DNA of 64,000 nucleotides, taken from Opitutaceae bacterium. GTDB lineage: Bacteria > Verrucomicrobiota > Verrucomicrobiia > Opitutales > Opitutaceae. A model generated the notes under the pieces. The model saw nothing but the letters and a program-made list of their open reading frames with translations. It was not told the origin of the DNA and did no database searches. Position numbers and translations under genes: made by a program. This document shows positions 18,365 through 27,201 of the stretch, in pieces. The stretch is from the NCBI GenBank assembly GCA_016715765.1, contig JADJZJ010000015.1:1-64000 (forward strand), written 5' to 3'. Position 1 is the stretch's first letter, and each line of letters opens with the position of its first letter.

Positions 18365-19525
18365 TCAATACCCGCCGAATTCCTTCACGGCCTCGTAGAG
18401 GACGTGCAGGTTTTCCATCTTGGTGCCGGGAAGCATGTCGCCCGTCACCAGGGTAAGCCGGCCGCGGCCCTTGAGTTTTTTCGTGAGCATCGTCTTCACC
18501 GCGTAGCGCACGTCGTCGGGGGTGCCCAGGTTGACGATGCCGTCGGAGATCAGGGCGATGATATGCACCTCGTCGCCGACCTCCTCGCGGATGCGCCCGA
18601 TGTCCAGCAGCGGGAAGGTGAGTGCGTGCAGCGTATGCAGCTTGAAGTGCCGGTGGATGATCGGGAACAGGTGCTGGCCGCGGCCGCAGTGATGGAAGAA
18701 CTGCGGGACCTGCAGTTGGCCGCGGTTTTTTGCCAGCAGGATGGGGAGAATGAATTTTTCATACATCGCCGGCGAAAGCATATCGATGCCGTGGTCGGTG
18801 AGCGGGAAGGGGTCGTCCCTGTGTTCCGGCGCGGCCCAGCGCCGCGTGAGGGCATCGCTCCAGTCGGCGAGCTTGCGGAGGAAGCGGTGCACGAAGGCCT
18901 CGTCCTCGTACATGTCGGCCATGATCTCCTCGCCGCGCAGATCCAGCGCGAGGCTGAAGAAGCCGCTGGTGCCCATCCCGTTTTGGATGTGATCGACCAT
19001 CCGGCCGAGGTAGCACAGCTTGTTTTCGTATTTTCCGACCAGGTATTCGTGAAACTGCCGGATGGTGCCGATGATGCCGCCGTCCTCGATGCCGGGCATG
19101 ACCAGGGCGTCGCATTCCTCGCGCGAGAGATGACGCGAGCGGTTGGCGATCACGGTCTCCTTGCGGTACATGAGCTCGCAGTCGAACGCGCCCGGAGCGA
19201 CCGCGGGCCAGAGGTCGACGCCGGTGAACCAGCTCTCCGTCGGCGGCACCCCCAGGATCAGGTCGTGCACCGGAAGTTCGCGCCGGCGGCGCGCGGCCTC
19301 GAGCTGCACCTGCAGCATGAGGTCGGGCTGGGTGTAGTACTCGCGGTAGTCGAGGCCGATCTCGTCGGCATAGAATCCATGCTGCCCGACCCACTCGCTG
19401 CATTTGAACAGCACCCGGGTGGGGCGGTCGGCGTTGAACGCGTCCAGGGCCGCGCGGGCCTGGGCGTTGTGGCGTCTGATCTCCGGGGCTTCCGGGTCAA
19501 TCGAGAACGCAGTACTCAGATTCAT
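18365..19525 (-). CDS. Uroporphyrinogen decarboxylase-like (UroD/MtaA superfamily) protein
   Basis: A 386-residue protein of the UroD superfamily, which includes heme-pathway HemE and corrinoid methyltransferases. Visible signs are the barrel-type segments VPQFFHHCGRGQHLF and FPLLDIGRIREEVGD near the C-terminus and ESWFTGVDLWPAVAPG near residue 100. It lacks the N-terminal RxPGRY-type signature of true HemE, so heme synthesis is unlikely. A role in methyl transfer or in sugar/aromatic catabolism is possible, and no corrinoid protein gene is adjacent. I start it at the ATG of 19525; a further ATG at 19534 is in frame. Confidence 0.75.
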   Translation of the reverse strand: MNLSTAFSIDPEAPEIRRHNAQARAALDAFNADRPTRVLFKCSEWVGQHGFYADEIGLDYREYYTQPDLMLQVQLEAARRRRELPVHDLILGVPPTESWFTGVDLWPAVAPGAFDCELMYRKETVIANRSRHLSREECDALVMPGIEDGGIIGTIRQFHEYLVGKYENKLCYLGRMVDHIQNGMGTSGFFSLALDLRGEEIMADMYEDEAFVHRFLRKLADWSDALTRRWAAPEHRDDPFPLTDHGIDMLSPAMYEKFILPILLAKNRGQLQVPQFFHHCGRGQHLFPIIHRHFKLHTLHALTFPLLDIGRIREEVGDEVHIIALISDGIVNLGTPDDVRYAVKTMLTKKLKGRGRLTLVTGDMLPGTKMENLHVLYEAVKEFGGY

Positions 19526-19646
19526 GGTTGGCATCGTAGCACCGCCTGCTCTGGACGGGAATAGCCTGCGTTACGATGTCATGTCAAAACTACCGGGGCC
19601 GGGCGGGGCTTGTTGCTCCGCAGCCAAAGAGCTCCCCACTCCCCTG

Positions 19647-19744
19647 TTGTCATTCTGAACGCAGTGAAGAATCCAGTGCGACTCATGCAGCGCTGATTGG
19701 CATGCGAATATCCCACTGGATTCTTCGCTTTGCTCAGAATGACA
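19647..19744. repeat. TGTCATTCTGAA inverted repeat
   Basis: TGTCATTCTGAACGCAGTG at the left and its inverted counterpart ending in CAGAATGACA at 19744. A second copy is at about 58078-58197. The motif type (TCATTCTGA...GAAGAATCC) is a widespread interspersed bacterial repeat. It has no GTAG head and is unrelated to the REP family. Confidence 0.75.
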
Positions 19745-19756
19745 AGGCTTGGAACC

Positions 19757-20230
19757 TCACAATTCACCGACGATGAAAAACGCCACGAGACTCGCCACGT
19801 AGCAGGCCAGGCCCGCGACGAGCAGGCAGATCTCCGCGAAAAAGAGCCGGGTCTTGTCGTTGCGGTAGCGCAGAATGCTGACGACCAGGTCGAGATCGGT
19901 CGCGGCCCGGAACTGCGTGACCCATTGGATGCGCAGGCTGCCGCCGAGGATGAGCAGGGTGGAGGCGAGCACGGAGATGATGCCCAGCACCATGGCGGTG
20001 CGGGCAAAGAGTCCCGCGGCGGCGATCTTGGGTCCGGAAAAGCCGGTGATGGTGAGCGTCAGCGTGGTGATCGTGAGCATGATCTGCGCCCTCGTCTGCA
20101 GCACCTGGAACTGTTGCATCAGCACGGCAATGGCGCCCTTGAGTCCGCGTTCTCCCTGCAGGGCCAGCAACTGCCGCGCCTCGGATTCGGGCGTCGGATG
20201 CAGCTCGGGCGCAATGACGGGATTTGCCAT
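19757..20230 (-). CDS. Hypothetical three-TM membrane protein
   Basis: A 157-residue protein that I do not recognise. Residues 1-45 are polar and helical, followed by three membrane segments (about residues 50-68, 77-97 and 135-155). A charged stretch (TDLDLVVSILRYRNDKTR) between the last two would lie on the cytoplasmic side. No catalytic motif is visible. It is divergent from the cupin gene with only 13 bases between the start codons, so the two may share a control region. Confidence 0.65.
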   Translation of the reverse strand: MANPVIAPELHPTPESEARQLLALQGERGLKGAIAVLMQQFQVLQTRAQIMLTITTLTLTITGFSGPKIAAAGLFARTAMVLGIISVLASTLLILGGSLRIQWVTQFRAATDLDLVVSILRYRNDKTRLFFAEICLLVAGLACYVASLVAFFIVGEL

Positions 20231-20243
20231 TTACACCCGCACC

Positions 20244-20732
20244 ATGAAGGCGCATGTAGAACCCTCCAATCTTTTTATGATCATCGCCGATATCGCAAAA
20301 ATACAGGGGCGCACCTTTCCGGCGCGCCGATGGACCCGGGGCATGGTTGGCCAGGCCGGCCAGCCGATTCCCGCCAAAGGCTTCGCCATGGGCTATGTGG
20401 TGCTGGAGCCGAACGGTGGTCAGGTGCCGTGGCACAACCAGGAGCAGGAGGAAGTCTACATGGTCATCCAGGGCCGGGGCGAAATCTGCGTCGGCACCGA
20501 GCGTCAGGAGATCACGGCCGGGCAGGCCGTGTTTCTGCCCCCGACGGTTTTCCACCAGCTGACCAATATCGGCGACGCCCCGCTGCACATGATGTACATC
20601 TACTGCCCGGGTGGCGATGTGGCGCACTGGCGGCAGGAACTCGACGGCACGCTGCCGCGCGCCGGGGTTGCCCCCACGCCGGCGCTGCCCGCTGGGGCGC
20701 AGGCGCAGTGCACCAAGGCGCCGGGCGCCTGA
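20244..20732 (+). CDS. Small cupin-domain protein
   Basis: A 162-residue single-cupin protein. Motif 1 is VPWHNQEQEEVYMVIQGRGEI (shortened: WHNQEQEE...GRGE) with metal-ligand candidates His, Gln, Glu; motif 2 is FLPPTVFHQLTNIGD with the His. The fold suits a metal-dependent isomerase, epimerase or dioxygenase, or a sugar sensor, but the substrate is unclear. Two in-frame ATGs (20244, 20277) are possible; the earlier is preferred because MKAHVEPSNLF reads as natural coding sequence. It converges on an AraC regulator. Confidence 0.8.
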   Translation: MKAHVEPSNLFMIIADIAKIQGRTFPARRWTRGMVGQAGQPIPAKGFAMGYVVLEPNGGQVPWHNQEQEEVYMVIQGRGEICVGTERQEITAGQAVFLPPTVFHQLTNIGDAPLHMMYIYCPGGDVAHWRQELDGTLPRAGVAPTPALPAGAQAQCTKAPGA

Positions 20733-20747
20733 GGGATTCTTTCGCGG

Positions 20748-20847
20748 GTAGCGCCCGGCCTCCGGACGGGCGGGAGGCCAGGCCCTCGTCCTAATGCAAG
20801 GGCTGGCCGAAGACACCCAAGCGGCCCGTCCGGAGGCCGGGCCCTAC
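20748..20847. repeat. GTAG REP pair overlapping an AraC stop codon
   Basis: GTAGCGCCCGGCCTCC at 20748 and the inverted arm GGAGGCCGGGCCCTAC ending at 20847. The CTAC at 20844-20847, read on the minus strand, supplies the TAG stop of the AraC-type gene. Confidence 0.75.
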
Positions 20848-21619
20848 CTCGACTCCAAATACGCGCTGGGCGTCTGGCCGGTCTGCCGGCGGAACCAGCG
20901 CGCGAAATAATTGGGATCGTCAAACCCCGCCTTCGCCGAGGCCTCCGCGATGGAAGCCTCCTGGCGCAGGGCGGCCTGCGCGGTCTCGAGCCGCATCCGG
21001 TTGCGCGTCGCCCGCAGGCCGAAGCCGGTTTCGCGCTTTAATTTCCGCGTCAGGTGATCGCGGTGATAGCCGGCCTGCCGGGCCACCGTCGCCAGCGGCT
21101 GGCCGGCGCCGAGCAGCGGCCGCACTTCTCGAGGACGGGAATGACGGGCAGACGCGCCGACTCGTCCCGCGGCTGGCTCAGGAGGCGGGCCACCACGGCG
21201 AGGATGGTGGGATAATCCGAAAGGGTGGGGCGGCCTTTTTGCGGCACCCGGGCGAGCAACTGGCTGAGTTCATTCAGGGTGGCCGGTCCCAGCCGCCGGT
21301 GCAGCGCGCGCCGGGCGCGGGTGGCGTCGGTGCTCTCATAGTCGAGCACCAGGCACACCGGGCGGCCGGGCCCGGTCACGGTGTAGCCGTGGGTCAGGTT
21401 CGCCGGGATGACGAACAGGTCGCCGGAGCGGGCCGGTCGGCGCAGGCCGTTGACGGTCTGCACGCCTTCCCCGCTGAGGTAGAGGATGAGCTGGGCGTAG
21501 GCATGCCGGTGCGGGGCCACCTCGGTGTCGCGATGCCGGTTGAGCTGCAGCTTGCGCAGCACGAAGCCCAGGGCGTGGATTTCGATCTTGTGAACCAGAA
21601 TGGGACTCCAGGCGCGCAT
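20844..21619 (-). CDS. AraC-family transcriptional regulator, frameshifted
   Basis: Two overlapping frames together make one AraC regulator of about 258 residues. The N-terminal part (from the ATG at 21619) is a cupin sensor domain (HRHAYAQLILYL, GDLFVIPANLTHGY). The C-terminal part, in another frame from about 21125, holds both helix-turn-helix motifs (PLATVARQAGYHRDHLTRKL and ASAKAGFDDPNYFARWFRR). The frame changes near 21125-21135, in VLEK(C/V)-R-P, so a single base is probably missing or extra. The stop codon is the TAG in the REP element at 20844-20847. It is divergent from the Gfo/Idh/MocA gene at 21713 and may regulate it. Confidence 0.8.
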
Positions 21620-21712
21620 ACGTCGGTTTTGTGCTAGCAAAAGTCGGGATTGTTCTAACGCAAGCGCGGGTTTAGCCTAAGCTCCTGTCCTTTCCTCCAA
21701 CCCCTCCCAACT

Positions 21713-22861
21713 ATGACCACGCATAAAGTCGGCATCATCATGAACGGCGTCACCGGACGCATGGGCACCAACCAGCACCTGATCCGCTCCATCAAGGCGA
21801 TCATCGACCAGGGCGGCATCAAGCTCAACGACGCCGAGGTGATCATGCCCGATCCGATCCTCATCGGCCGCAGCGAGTCCAAGCTGGCGGCCCTCGCGGC
21901 CCGCACCGGCGTGAAGCGCTACTCGACCAATCTGGACGCGGCCCTCGCCGATCCCGCCAACCAGGTCTACTTCGACGCCACCCTGACCGGCCAGCGTCCG
22001 ATCGGCGTGCGCAAGGCAATCGCCGCGAAAAAGCACATCTACTGTGAGAAGCCCACCGCCACCACCTCCGCGGAGGCGCTGGCCCTCGCGAAGGAAGTCA
22101 CCGCCGCCGGCCTCAAGAACGGCGTGGTGCAGGACAAGCTCTGGCTGCCCGGCCTGATGAAGCTCAAGTACCTGATCGATACCGGCTTCTTCGGCAAAAT
22201 CCTCTCCGTGCGCGGCGAATTCGGCTACTGGGTCTTCACCGGCGAGCACGACAAACTGCAGCGCCCGTCGTGGAACTACCGCAAGGAGGACGACGGCGGC
22301 ATCATCGTGGACATGATCTGCCACTGGCAGTACGTGATCCAGAACCTCTTCGGCGAGGTGAAGAGCCTCACCTGCCTCGGCGCCACCCACATCCCGGAGC
22401 GTTGGGATGAGGCCGGCAAGAAGTACAAGTGCACCGCCGACGACGCGGCCTACGCCACCTTCGAGCTGACCAACGGCGTCATCGCCCACTTCAATTCCTC
22501 CTGGACCGTCCGCGTGGACCGCGACGATCTCCTCACGCTGCAGGTGGATGGCACGCACGGTTCGGCCGTGGCCGGTCTCCGCGACTGCAAGGCCCAGGCG
22601 CTCGTGGCCACGCCGCGCGCGGTCTGGAACCCCGACATCGACAGCCCGATCAACTTCAAGGACGGCTGGACCCGGGTGCCGACCAACGCGGTCTTCGACA
22701 ACGCCTTCAAGGTGCAGTGGGAGCTCTTCCTCCGCCACGTGGTAAAGGACGAACCCTTCCGCTGGAGCCTCCTCGAAGGCGCCAAGGGCGTGCAGCTCGC
22801 CGAACTCGGACTCAAGTCCTGGGCCGAGCGCAAGTGGGTCGACGTGCCCAAGATCGGCTGA
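21713..22861 (+). CDS. Gfo/Idh/MocA-family oxidoreductase
   Basis: A 382-residue NAD(P)-dependent oxidoreductase. The N-terminal Rossmann domain opens with VGIIMNGVTGRMGTN, and the family CEKPTATT motif with the conserved Lys-Pro lies at about residue 110. The C-terminal alpha/beta domain contains GGIIVDMICHWQYV with the catalytic His region. Such enzymes oxidise or epimerise sugars, inositols or their derivatives; this one has a long N-terminal variant of the dinucleotide loop. The divergent AraC regulator at 20844-21619 suggests inducible sugar use. Confidence 0.88.
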   Translation: MTTHKVGIIMNGVTGRMGTNQHLIRSIKAIIDQGGIKLNDAEVIMPDPILIGRSESKLAALAARTGVKRYSTNLDAALADPANQVYFDATLTGQRPIGVRKAIAAKKHIYCEKPTATTSAEALALAKEVTAAGLKNGVVQDKLWLPGLMKLKYLIDTGFFGKILSVRGEFGYWVFTGEHDKLQRPSWNYRKEDDGGIIVDMICHWQYVIQNLFGEVKSLTCLGATHIPERWDEAGKKYKCTADDAAYATFELTNGVIAHFNSSWTVRVDRDDLLTLQVDGTHGSAVAGLRDCKAQALVATPRAVWNPDIDSPINFKDGWTRVPTNAVFDNAFKVQWELFLRHVVKDEPFRWSLLEGAKGVQLAELGLKSWAERKWVDVPKIG

Positions 22862-23208
22862 GGGGCGCAGGGTTGTTCAGGCCCTGCCGCATGGTCCATC
22901 GGCGGGTCCTGGCTTGCCGCGTTTGGGTAGAGCCGCTGTGCAGGCGAGGGGATTGGTGCAGGGCTGACCCTGGTCCCGGCGCTCGAGCTCCTGCGTGACA
23001 GGCATGCACCTTGCAGGTCGAAAATGCCGTCCCATCGCCTCCCCGCAGGCCCCACTGGAATCCCCTCGCGCCCTTTCCATTCGGGCGGTTTTCGCTGGCA
23101 AAGTAAGGGATTTGATTAAGTTGTGACTCCATGCAGCCGCCGCCGGTTGGAACATTCCATCCTGGCCCGGCGTCTGCAGGGCACTGATTCCAACCCACTT
23201 CAAAAACC
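22862..23208. other. Intergenic region with degenerate repeat arms
   Basis: About 350 bases without a gene. A degenerate inverted element lies at about 22936-23050 (GCAGGCGAGGGG ... CCATCGCCTCCCCGCAGG), resembling the outer arms of the element at 12028-12185. The promoter of the metallopeptidase gene should be in the last 100 bases, but no clear boxes can be placed. Confidence 0.5.
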
Positions 23209-23913
23209 ATGATCACAACCCTAGCCTTCGCTCTGATCCCCACGCCGATCATCCTTGTGCTGTTGCTGCTGACCTTTGTGTTTGCGCTCTACGCGCAGAT
23301 CCGGGTTTCCAGCGCCTACAACAAGAATGCCCGGATCGCCTCGCGCGGCCGCATCACCGGCCGGGAGGCGGCCGAGGCCGTCATGGCCCGGGCCGGCATC
23401 AACGATGTCGAGATTGCCGAGACCTCGGGTCACCTGACCGACCACTACGATCCGACCCACAAGCGCCTCGTGCTCTCGTCGGAGAACTACCGCGGCACCA
23501 GCCTCGCCGCCCTGGGCGTCGCGGCCCACGAGGCCGGCCACGCCATCCAGCACAAGGTCGGTTACGGCATGCTCAAGACCCGCATGGCCCTCGTGCCGGT
23601 GACGATGATCACCTCGCAGCTGCTGCCCTTCATCATGATCGGCGGCTTCATCTTCGGCGGCCTCGGCGGCATCATGCTGGACATCGGCATCATGTGCTAC
23701 GCGGTGCTCACGCTGTTCCATCTGGTGACGCTGCCCGTCGAATTCGACGCCAGCCGCCGGGCCAAGGTTGAGCTGGTCGGCCTGGGCATCATCGACCGCG
23801 ATGAAATGCCCGGCGTGTCGCAGACCCTCAATGCCGCGGCGCTGACCTACGTCGCCGCGTTCATGAGCTCGCTGCTGCACCTGCTGTATCTGCTCTCGAT
23901 GCGCCGCGAGTGA
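23209..23913 (+). CDS. YugP-type membrane zinc metallopeptidase
   Basis: A 234-residue integral membrane peptidase. It has an N-terminal membrane helix (ILVLLLLTFVFALYAQIRV) and then an ADAM-like soluble stretch. The zinc motif is AAHEAGHAIQHKVGYG (HEAGH) at about residue 105, followed by two or three further helices, one right after the motif. A conserved EFDASRRA segment follows, the likely third ligand region of Pfam Zn_peptidase_2. Substrates are unknown. The ATG is preceded by AAAAACC without a strong Shine-Dalgarno. A strong terminator follows. Confidence 0.9.
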   Translation: MITTLAFALIPTPIILVLLLLTFVFALYAQIRVSSAYNKNARIASRGRITGREAAEAVMARAGINDVEIAETSGHLTDHYDPTHKRLVLSSENYRGTSLAALGVAAHEAGHAIQHKVGYGMLKTRMALVPVTMITSQLLPFIMIGGFIFGGLGGIMLDIGIMCYAVLTLFHLVTLPVEFDASRRAKVELVGLGIIDRDEMPGVSQTLNAAALTYVAAFMSSLLHLLYLLSMRRE

Positions 23914-23938
23914 TTTAGGCGAAATCGATAAAATTAAA

Positions 23939-23971
23939 ACGGCGGCCTTATTTCAGGCCGCCGTTTTTTTG
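23939..23971 (+). terminator. Rho-independent terminator after the metallopeptidase gene
   Basis: ACGGCGGCCT and AGGCCGCCGT form a 10-base stem around TATTTC, followed by seven T. Confidence 0.93.
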
Positions 23972-23978
23972 TGTCGTT

Positions 23979-24122
23979 GTAGGGCGGGGTCTCCGAACCC
24001 CGCCTTCGCCATCGCCGCTCCCGTAGGCAGCGAGCTTGCTCGCGCTTGAATCATTCCGGACGCCCAATAAGCGCCCGCGAGCGGGCTGCCTACGGAGGCG
24101 GGGTTCGGAGACCCCGCCCTAC
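23979..24122. repeat. Nested GTAG REP pairs
   Basis: The outer pair is GTAGGGCGGGGTCTCC at 23979 with its inverted copy ending in CTAC at 24119-24122. In its loop sits a complete second pair of a different stem family, GTAGGCAGCGAGCTTG at 24023 with the arm ending in CTAC at 24090-24093. The whole lies between convergent genes. Confidence 0.85.
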
Positions 24123-24132
24123 AATCATTTCT

Positions 24133-24966
24133 TCAGGCTCTTCGGATGAACTTCAAACCGTCGGTGTAGACATCCTTCGGATCGGCGAAGAGGTCGCGCC
24201 AGACGCGGGTGGCGGCGGCCAGGTCGGGCAGGGCCCGGCCGAAGGCCTCGATGACCAGCCAGCGGTCGTACTTCATCTTCTTCAGCGTGGCGAAGGTGCC
24301 GGCCCAGTTGACCTGGCCGGTGCCCGGCGTGCCGCGATCGTTCTCGCTCAGGTGCACGTGCACGAGGCGGCTCCTGGTCGTGGCCAGCGCCCGCGGGGAA
24401 TCCTTTTCCTCGATGTGGGAATGGAAGGTATCCCACATCATCCCGCAGGCGGGATGGTTGATCTCATCGACCCACTGCTTCGTGTCCGCCGCCGTCGTGA
24501 GGAAGTACGCCTCGAAACGGTTCAGGAACTCGATCGCGAGGGTGATGTTGGCCGCGGCCGCATGATCGGCGACGCGCCGCATGGTCTCGATGCCGCGCAG
24601 CTGTTCGTCGCGCGTGGGAGCCGTGCCGCTGAAAACCCCGAGCGGGGAGTGAAGCGGACCGCAGAGCACCTCGGCCTTGAATTCCGCCGCCCGATCCAGC
24701 ACCCATTTGAGGCGGTCCACCGCGGCCTGGCGGACCTTGGCGTCGGGGCTGATGGGATTCACGTCCGGCGACATCACGGTGACCGCGGTCGCGCCGAGGC
24801 CCAGATTGCCCAGCTTGCGGCCCAGGGTCTTGTATTCGGCCGATGTGCCCTCGAAGATCGGGATCTCCGCGCCGTCGTAGCCGGTTTTCTTGAGGTCTGC
24901 GAGCAGCCGGTCGTGTGCCTTGGTGACCTTGGCGGTCCAAAGCAGGAGGTTCATGCCGATTTTCAT
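24133..24966 (-). CDS. TIM-barrel sugar isomerase/epimerase
   Basis: A 277-residue member of the xylose isomerase-like AP endonuclease 2 superfamily. Metal ligands are visible as the Glu of LAIEFLNRFE, the Asp of MMWDTFHSH, the His of HVHLSENDRG and the Glu of LVIEAFG, the pattern of D-tagatose/D-psicose 3-epimerases and related keto-sugar epimerases. Its start overlaps the stop of the FG-GAP gene by ATGA. Together with the Gfo/Idh/MocA gene it forms a three-gene operon divergent from an AraC regulator, so catabolism of an unusual sugar is likely. The specific sugar is unknown. Confidence 0.88.
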   Translation of the reverse strand: MKIGMNLLLWTAKVTKAHDRLLADLKKTGYDGAEIPIFEGTSAEYKTLGRKLGNLGLGATAVTVMSPDVNPISPDAKVRQAAVDRLKWVLDRAAEFKAEVLCGPLHSPLGVFSGTAPTRDEQLRGIETMRRVADHAAAANITLAIEFLNRFEAYFLTTAADTKQWVDEINHPACGMMWDTFHSHIEEKDSPRALATTRSRLVHVHLSENDRGTPGTGQVNWAGTFATLKKMKYDRWLVIEAFGRALPDLAAATRVWRDLFADPKDVYTDGLKFIRRA

Positions 24967-26066
24967 GGGGTTCCTTGGTTGAGGTAAATGGCGAGTCCGT
25001 CCTTGCCGGGGGCGACGACATCCAGCCGGCCGTCACCATCGAGATCGGCGACGGCGAAATGGATGCCCAGGCCCTTGCCGGTGCCGAGGGGACCGAAATC
25101 GATGACGTGCTTGGCGAAACATTCGCCCGTCCACTTGAAGACGTACCAGCCGTAGGGATCCTTGTCGCCACCGTCGCCCTGCGGGTGGGCGCGGAAGCGC
25201 TTGCCGGTGATGAGTTCGCACTGTCCGTCGCCGTCAATGTCAACCCACTGCAGGTCGTGATACTGGCTGCTGTAGGGGTCGATCTGATGGCATTTCCACG
25301 TCCGCTTGCCGGCCGCATCGGTGTTGTGCTCCCACCAGGTCAGGCCGTAGCCGTGGCCCTCGCCGAGGATGAGCTCGTTCTTGCCGTCGCCGTTCAGGTC
25401 CACGACGAGAATGGGCACGCTCGGGGCGCGGCCCAGTTCGAACTCCGGATGCCAGATCCACGTGCCGTTGTACGGATCGGCCGGGGCTTCCAGCCAGCCG
25501 TTGCGCAGCACGAAGTCGCCGCGGCCGTCGCCGTTGATGTCGCCGAAGCCGAGGCCGTGGCCCTGATGGTCGTTCTCGCGGCCGGAGATCTTCAGCTTGT
25601 GCGCGGTGAATTTGCCGGTGCCCTTGCCGGCGGCGTCGCGGATGAGCTTGTAGACGACCAGCGGGGCGCCGGGCGTGTTGGGCACGATTTCCAGTTCGCC
25701 GTCACCGTCCACATCCCAGGCGCGGGTGGACTCGATGCTGCCGGTCTTGGCGATGATGTGCTCCGGCCATTCCTGGCCGGCGACGCCGGGATTCTCGCGC
25801 CAGCGCAGGGTCTCGCCCCACCAGCCGCCCGTGATGTAGTCCAGCCGGCCGTCGCCATTGATGTCCATGGCGATGGTCGAGAAGTCATCATAGTATTCGT
25901 CGTGGGCGGTGACGCGGCCGATCTTGTGCTGCTTCCTGAAGTCGGGGCCTTCGTACCAGTAGTTGCCGCTCACGATGTCGGGGTGGCCGTCGCCGTTGAC
26001 GTCGAAGATGCCGGCGGATTCGTAGCGTTCGGCCGACAGGAAGATTTTGCGGAATTGGAGGGCCAT
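24963..26066 (-). CDS. FG-GAP/VCBS repeat beta-propeller protein without signal peptide
   Basis: A 367-residue protein of repeated FG-GAP/VCBS blades, each with a calcium-loop motif: DVNGDGHPD, DINGDGRLD, DVDGDGELE, DINGDGRGD, DLNGDGKNE, DIDGDGQCE and DLDGDGRLD. Seven motifs suggest a seven-bladed propeller. Such proteins are normally secreted, yet here the protein begins MALQFRKIFLSAERY with no signal sequence. It is coupled on both sides: two bases after the Gfo/Idh/MocA gene and overlapping the isomerase start by ATGA. A role as a lyase, hydrolase or carbohydrate-binding subunit in the sugar pathway is possible; none is demonstrated. Confidence 0.85.
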   Translation of the reverse strand: MALQFRKIFLSAERYESAGIFDVNGDGHPDIVSGNYWYEGPDFRKQHKIGRVTAHDEYYDDFSTIAMDINGDGRLDYITGGWWGETLRWRENPGVAGQEWPEHIIAKTGSIESTRAWDVDGDGELEIVPNTPGAPLVVYKLIRDAAGKGTGKFTAHKLKISGRENDHQGHGLGFGDINGDGRGDFVLRNGWLEAPADPYNGTWIWHPEFELGRAPSVPILVVDLNGDGKNELILGEGHGYGLTWWEHNTDAAGKRTWKCHQIDPYSSQYHDLQWVDIDGDGQCELITGKRFRAHPQGDGGDKDPYGWYVFKWTGECFAKHVIDFGPLGTGKGLGIHFAVADLDGDGRLDVVAPGKDGLAIYLNQGTP

Positions 26067-26068
26067 GG

Positions 26069-27130
26069 TCAGACTCCCTTCAGCAGGCGGATGTACTCGC
26101 GGGCGATCTTGATGTCCTCGAGCGCCTCCGGGGCCAGGCAGGGGGCGGGGGCTTCGCCGCGCACGGCCTTGATGAAGTTCAGCGCCTGGTTGCGCATCGC
26201 ATGCACCCAGGGCATCTGCGGGTGCAGGGTGACGGGCGTCACGCCCTTGCCCGGGTCCTTGAGGATTTCGACCGTGCCGGGCCGGTTGTGGGCGAGCGGG
26301 GCGGGCAGGGCGAGCTTCACGTAGCCGCGCTCAAAGCCGACGAGGGCGGTCTCCTGCCAGTCAATGGAGGTGGAATAGGCCGCCATCTCGATGGTGCAGG
26401 GCACGCCGCTCACGCTGTGGGCGATGAAGAGCACCTTGGACGGATCCGCATAGGAAACCTTGTAGGGTTCGCCCAACAGGAAGCGCATAAGGTTCACCTG
26501 GTGGATGTAGTAATTGACGAAGGCCTCGTAGAGCTTGGTCGTCTCCTCGTCCATGTCGCTGGGCTTCGGATCCAGTTCCAGGGGGGGCATCACGTCCGTC
26601 GTGGTCAGGTTGTCGTTCCAGCCCGCGGCGATCCAGTCGCCCGGCGGCATCGAGATCCGCACGTACTTCATTTTGCCGAGCTCGCCGGTCTGCTTGAGCT
26701 CGGTGATGACCTTGCGGGCGTACTCCGTGGCCGGGTCGCTGCGCTTGTGATAGCCGACCATGAGCCAGGTCTTGTGCTGCGCGACGGAGGCGACGATGCG
26801 CTCGCCCACTGCGACGGAGGCGGCGAGGGGCTTTTCGGTGAAGAGCGGCACGCCGGCCTGGGCGAGTTCCGGCACCAAAATGCCGTGGCGGGTGAAAGGT
26901 TGGGAGGCGACGATGGCGTCGACCTTCTCCTTCGCCAGCAGCTCCGTGAAGGTGCTGTAGACCTTGGGGACGCCGTATTTGCGCGCCACGGCCTGGGCGA
27001 GCAGGGGACGCTGTTCCGCGAGAGCGACGACTTCGCAGTCGTCCCGCAGCGTGGCGTAATTGCGCAGATGGGCGGCCTGGCCCATTCCACCGACTCCGGC
27101 GAAAGCAATCTGGATCTTATGTTGGGGCAT
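26069..27130 (-). CDS. Gfo/Idh/MocA-family oxidoreductase
   Basis: A 353-residue NAD(P)-dependent oxidoreductase, first gene of a three-gene sugar operon. The Rossmann loop is IAFAGVGGMGQAAH (residues 6-19) and the conserved FTEKPLAAS at about residue 97 carries the family Lys-Pro. The C-terminal domain contains INYYIHQVNLM-type sequence (YYIHQVNL) with the likely catalytic His. The ATG is 71 bases from the ATG of the divergent AraC regulator at 27202, which probably controls it. Confidence 0.88.
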   Translation of the reverse strand: MPQHKIQIAFAGVGGMGQAAHLRNYATLRDDCEVVALAEQRPLLAQAVARKYGVPKVYSTFTELLAKEKVDAIVASQPFTRHGILVPELAQAGVPLFTEKPLAASVAVGERIVASVAQHKTWLMVGYHKRSDPATEYARKVITELKQTGELGKMKYVRISMPPGDWIAAGWNDNLTTTDVMPPLELDPKPSDMDEETTKLYEAFVNYYIHQVNLMRFLLGEPYKVSYADPSKVLFIAHSVSGVPCTIEMAAYSTSIDWQETALVGFERGYVKLALPAPLAHNRPGTVEILKDPGKGVTPVTLHPQMPWVHAMRNQALNFIKAVRGEAPAPCLAPEALEDIKIAREYIRLLKGV

Positions 27131-27201
27131 GATCCCGAGCCTAGCATCTTTCCGGGCTCGCGTGAATGGCTGCCATTGCCAAGACTTGTCGGAAATTGCC
27201 C

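Noticed and set aside
18365..19525. Assignment of the UroD-like gene as hemE
   Set aside because: The N-terminal signature of true uroporphyrinogen decarboxylase is absent and no heme genes are nearby.
18174..24122. CRISPR-like array from recurring palindromes
   Set aside because: Repeats are dispersed over the whole window in inverted pairs with different stems and no regular spacers; no cas genes are present.
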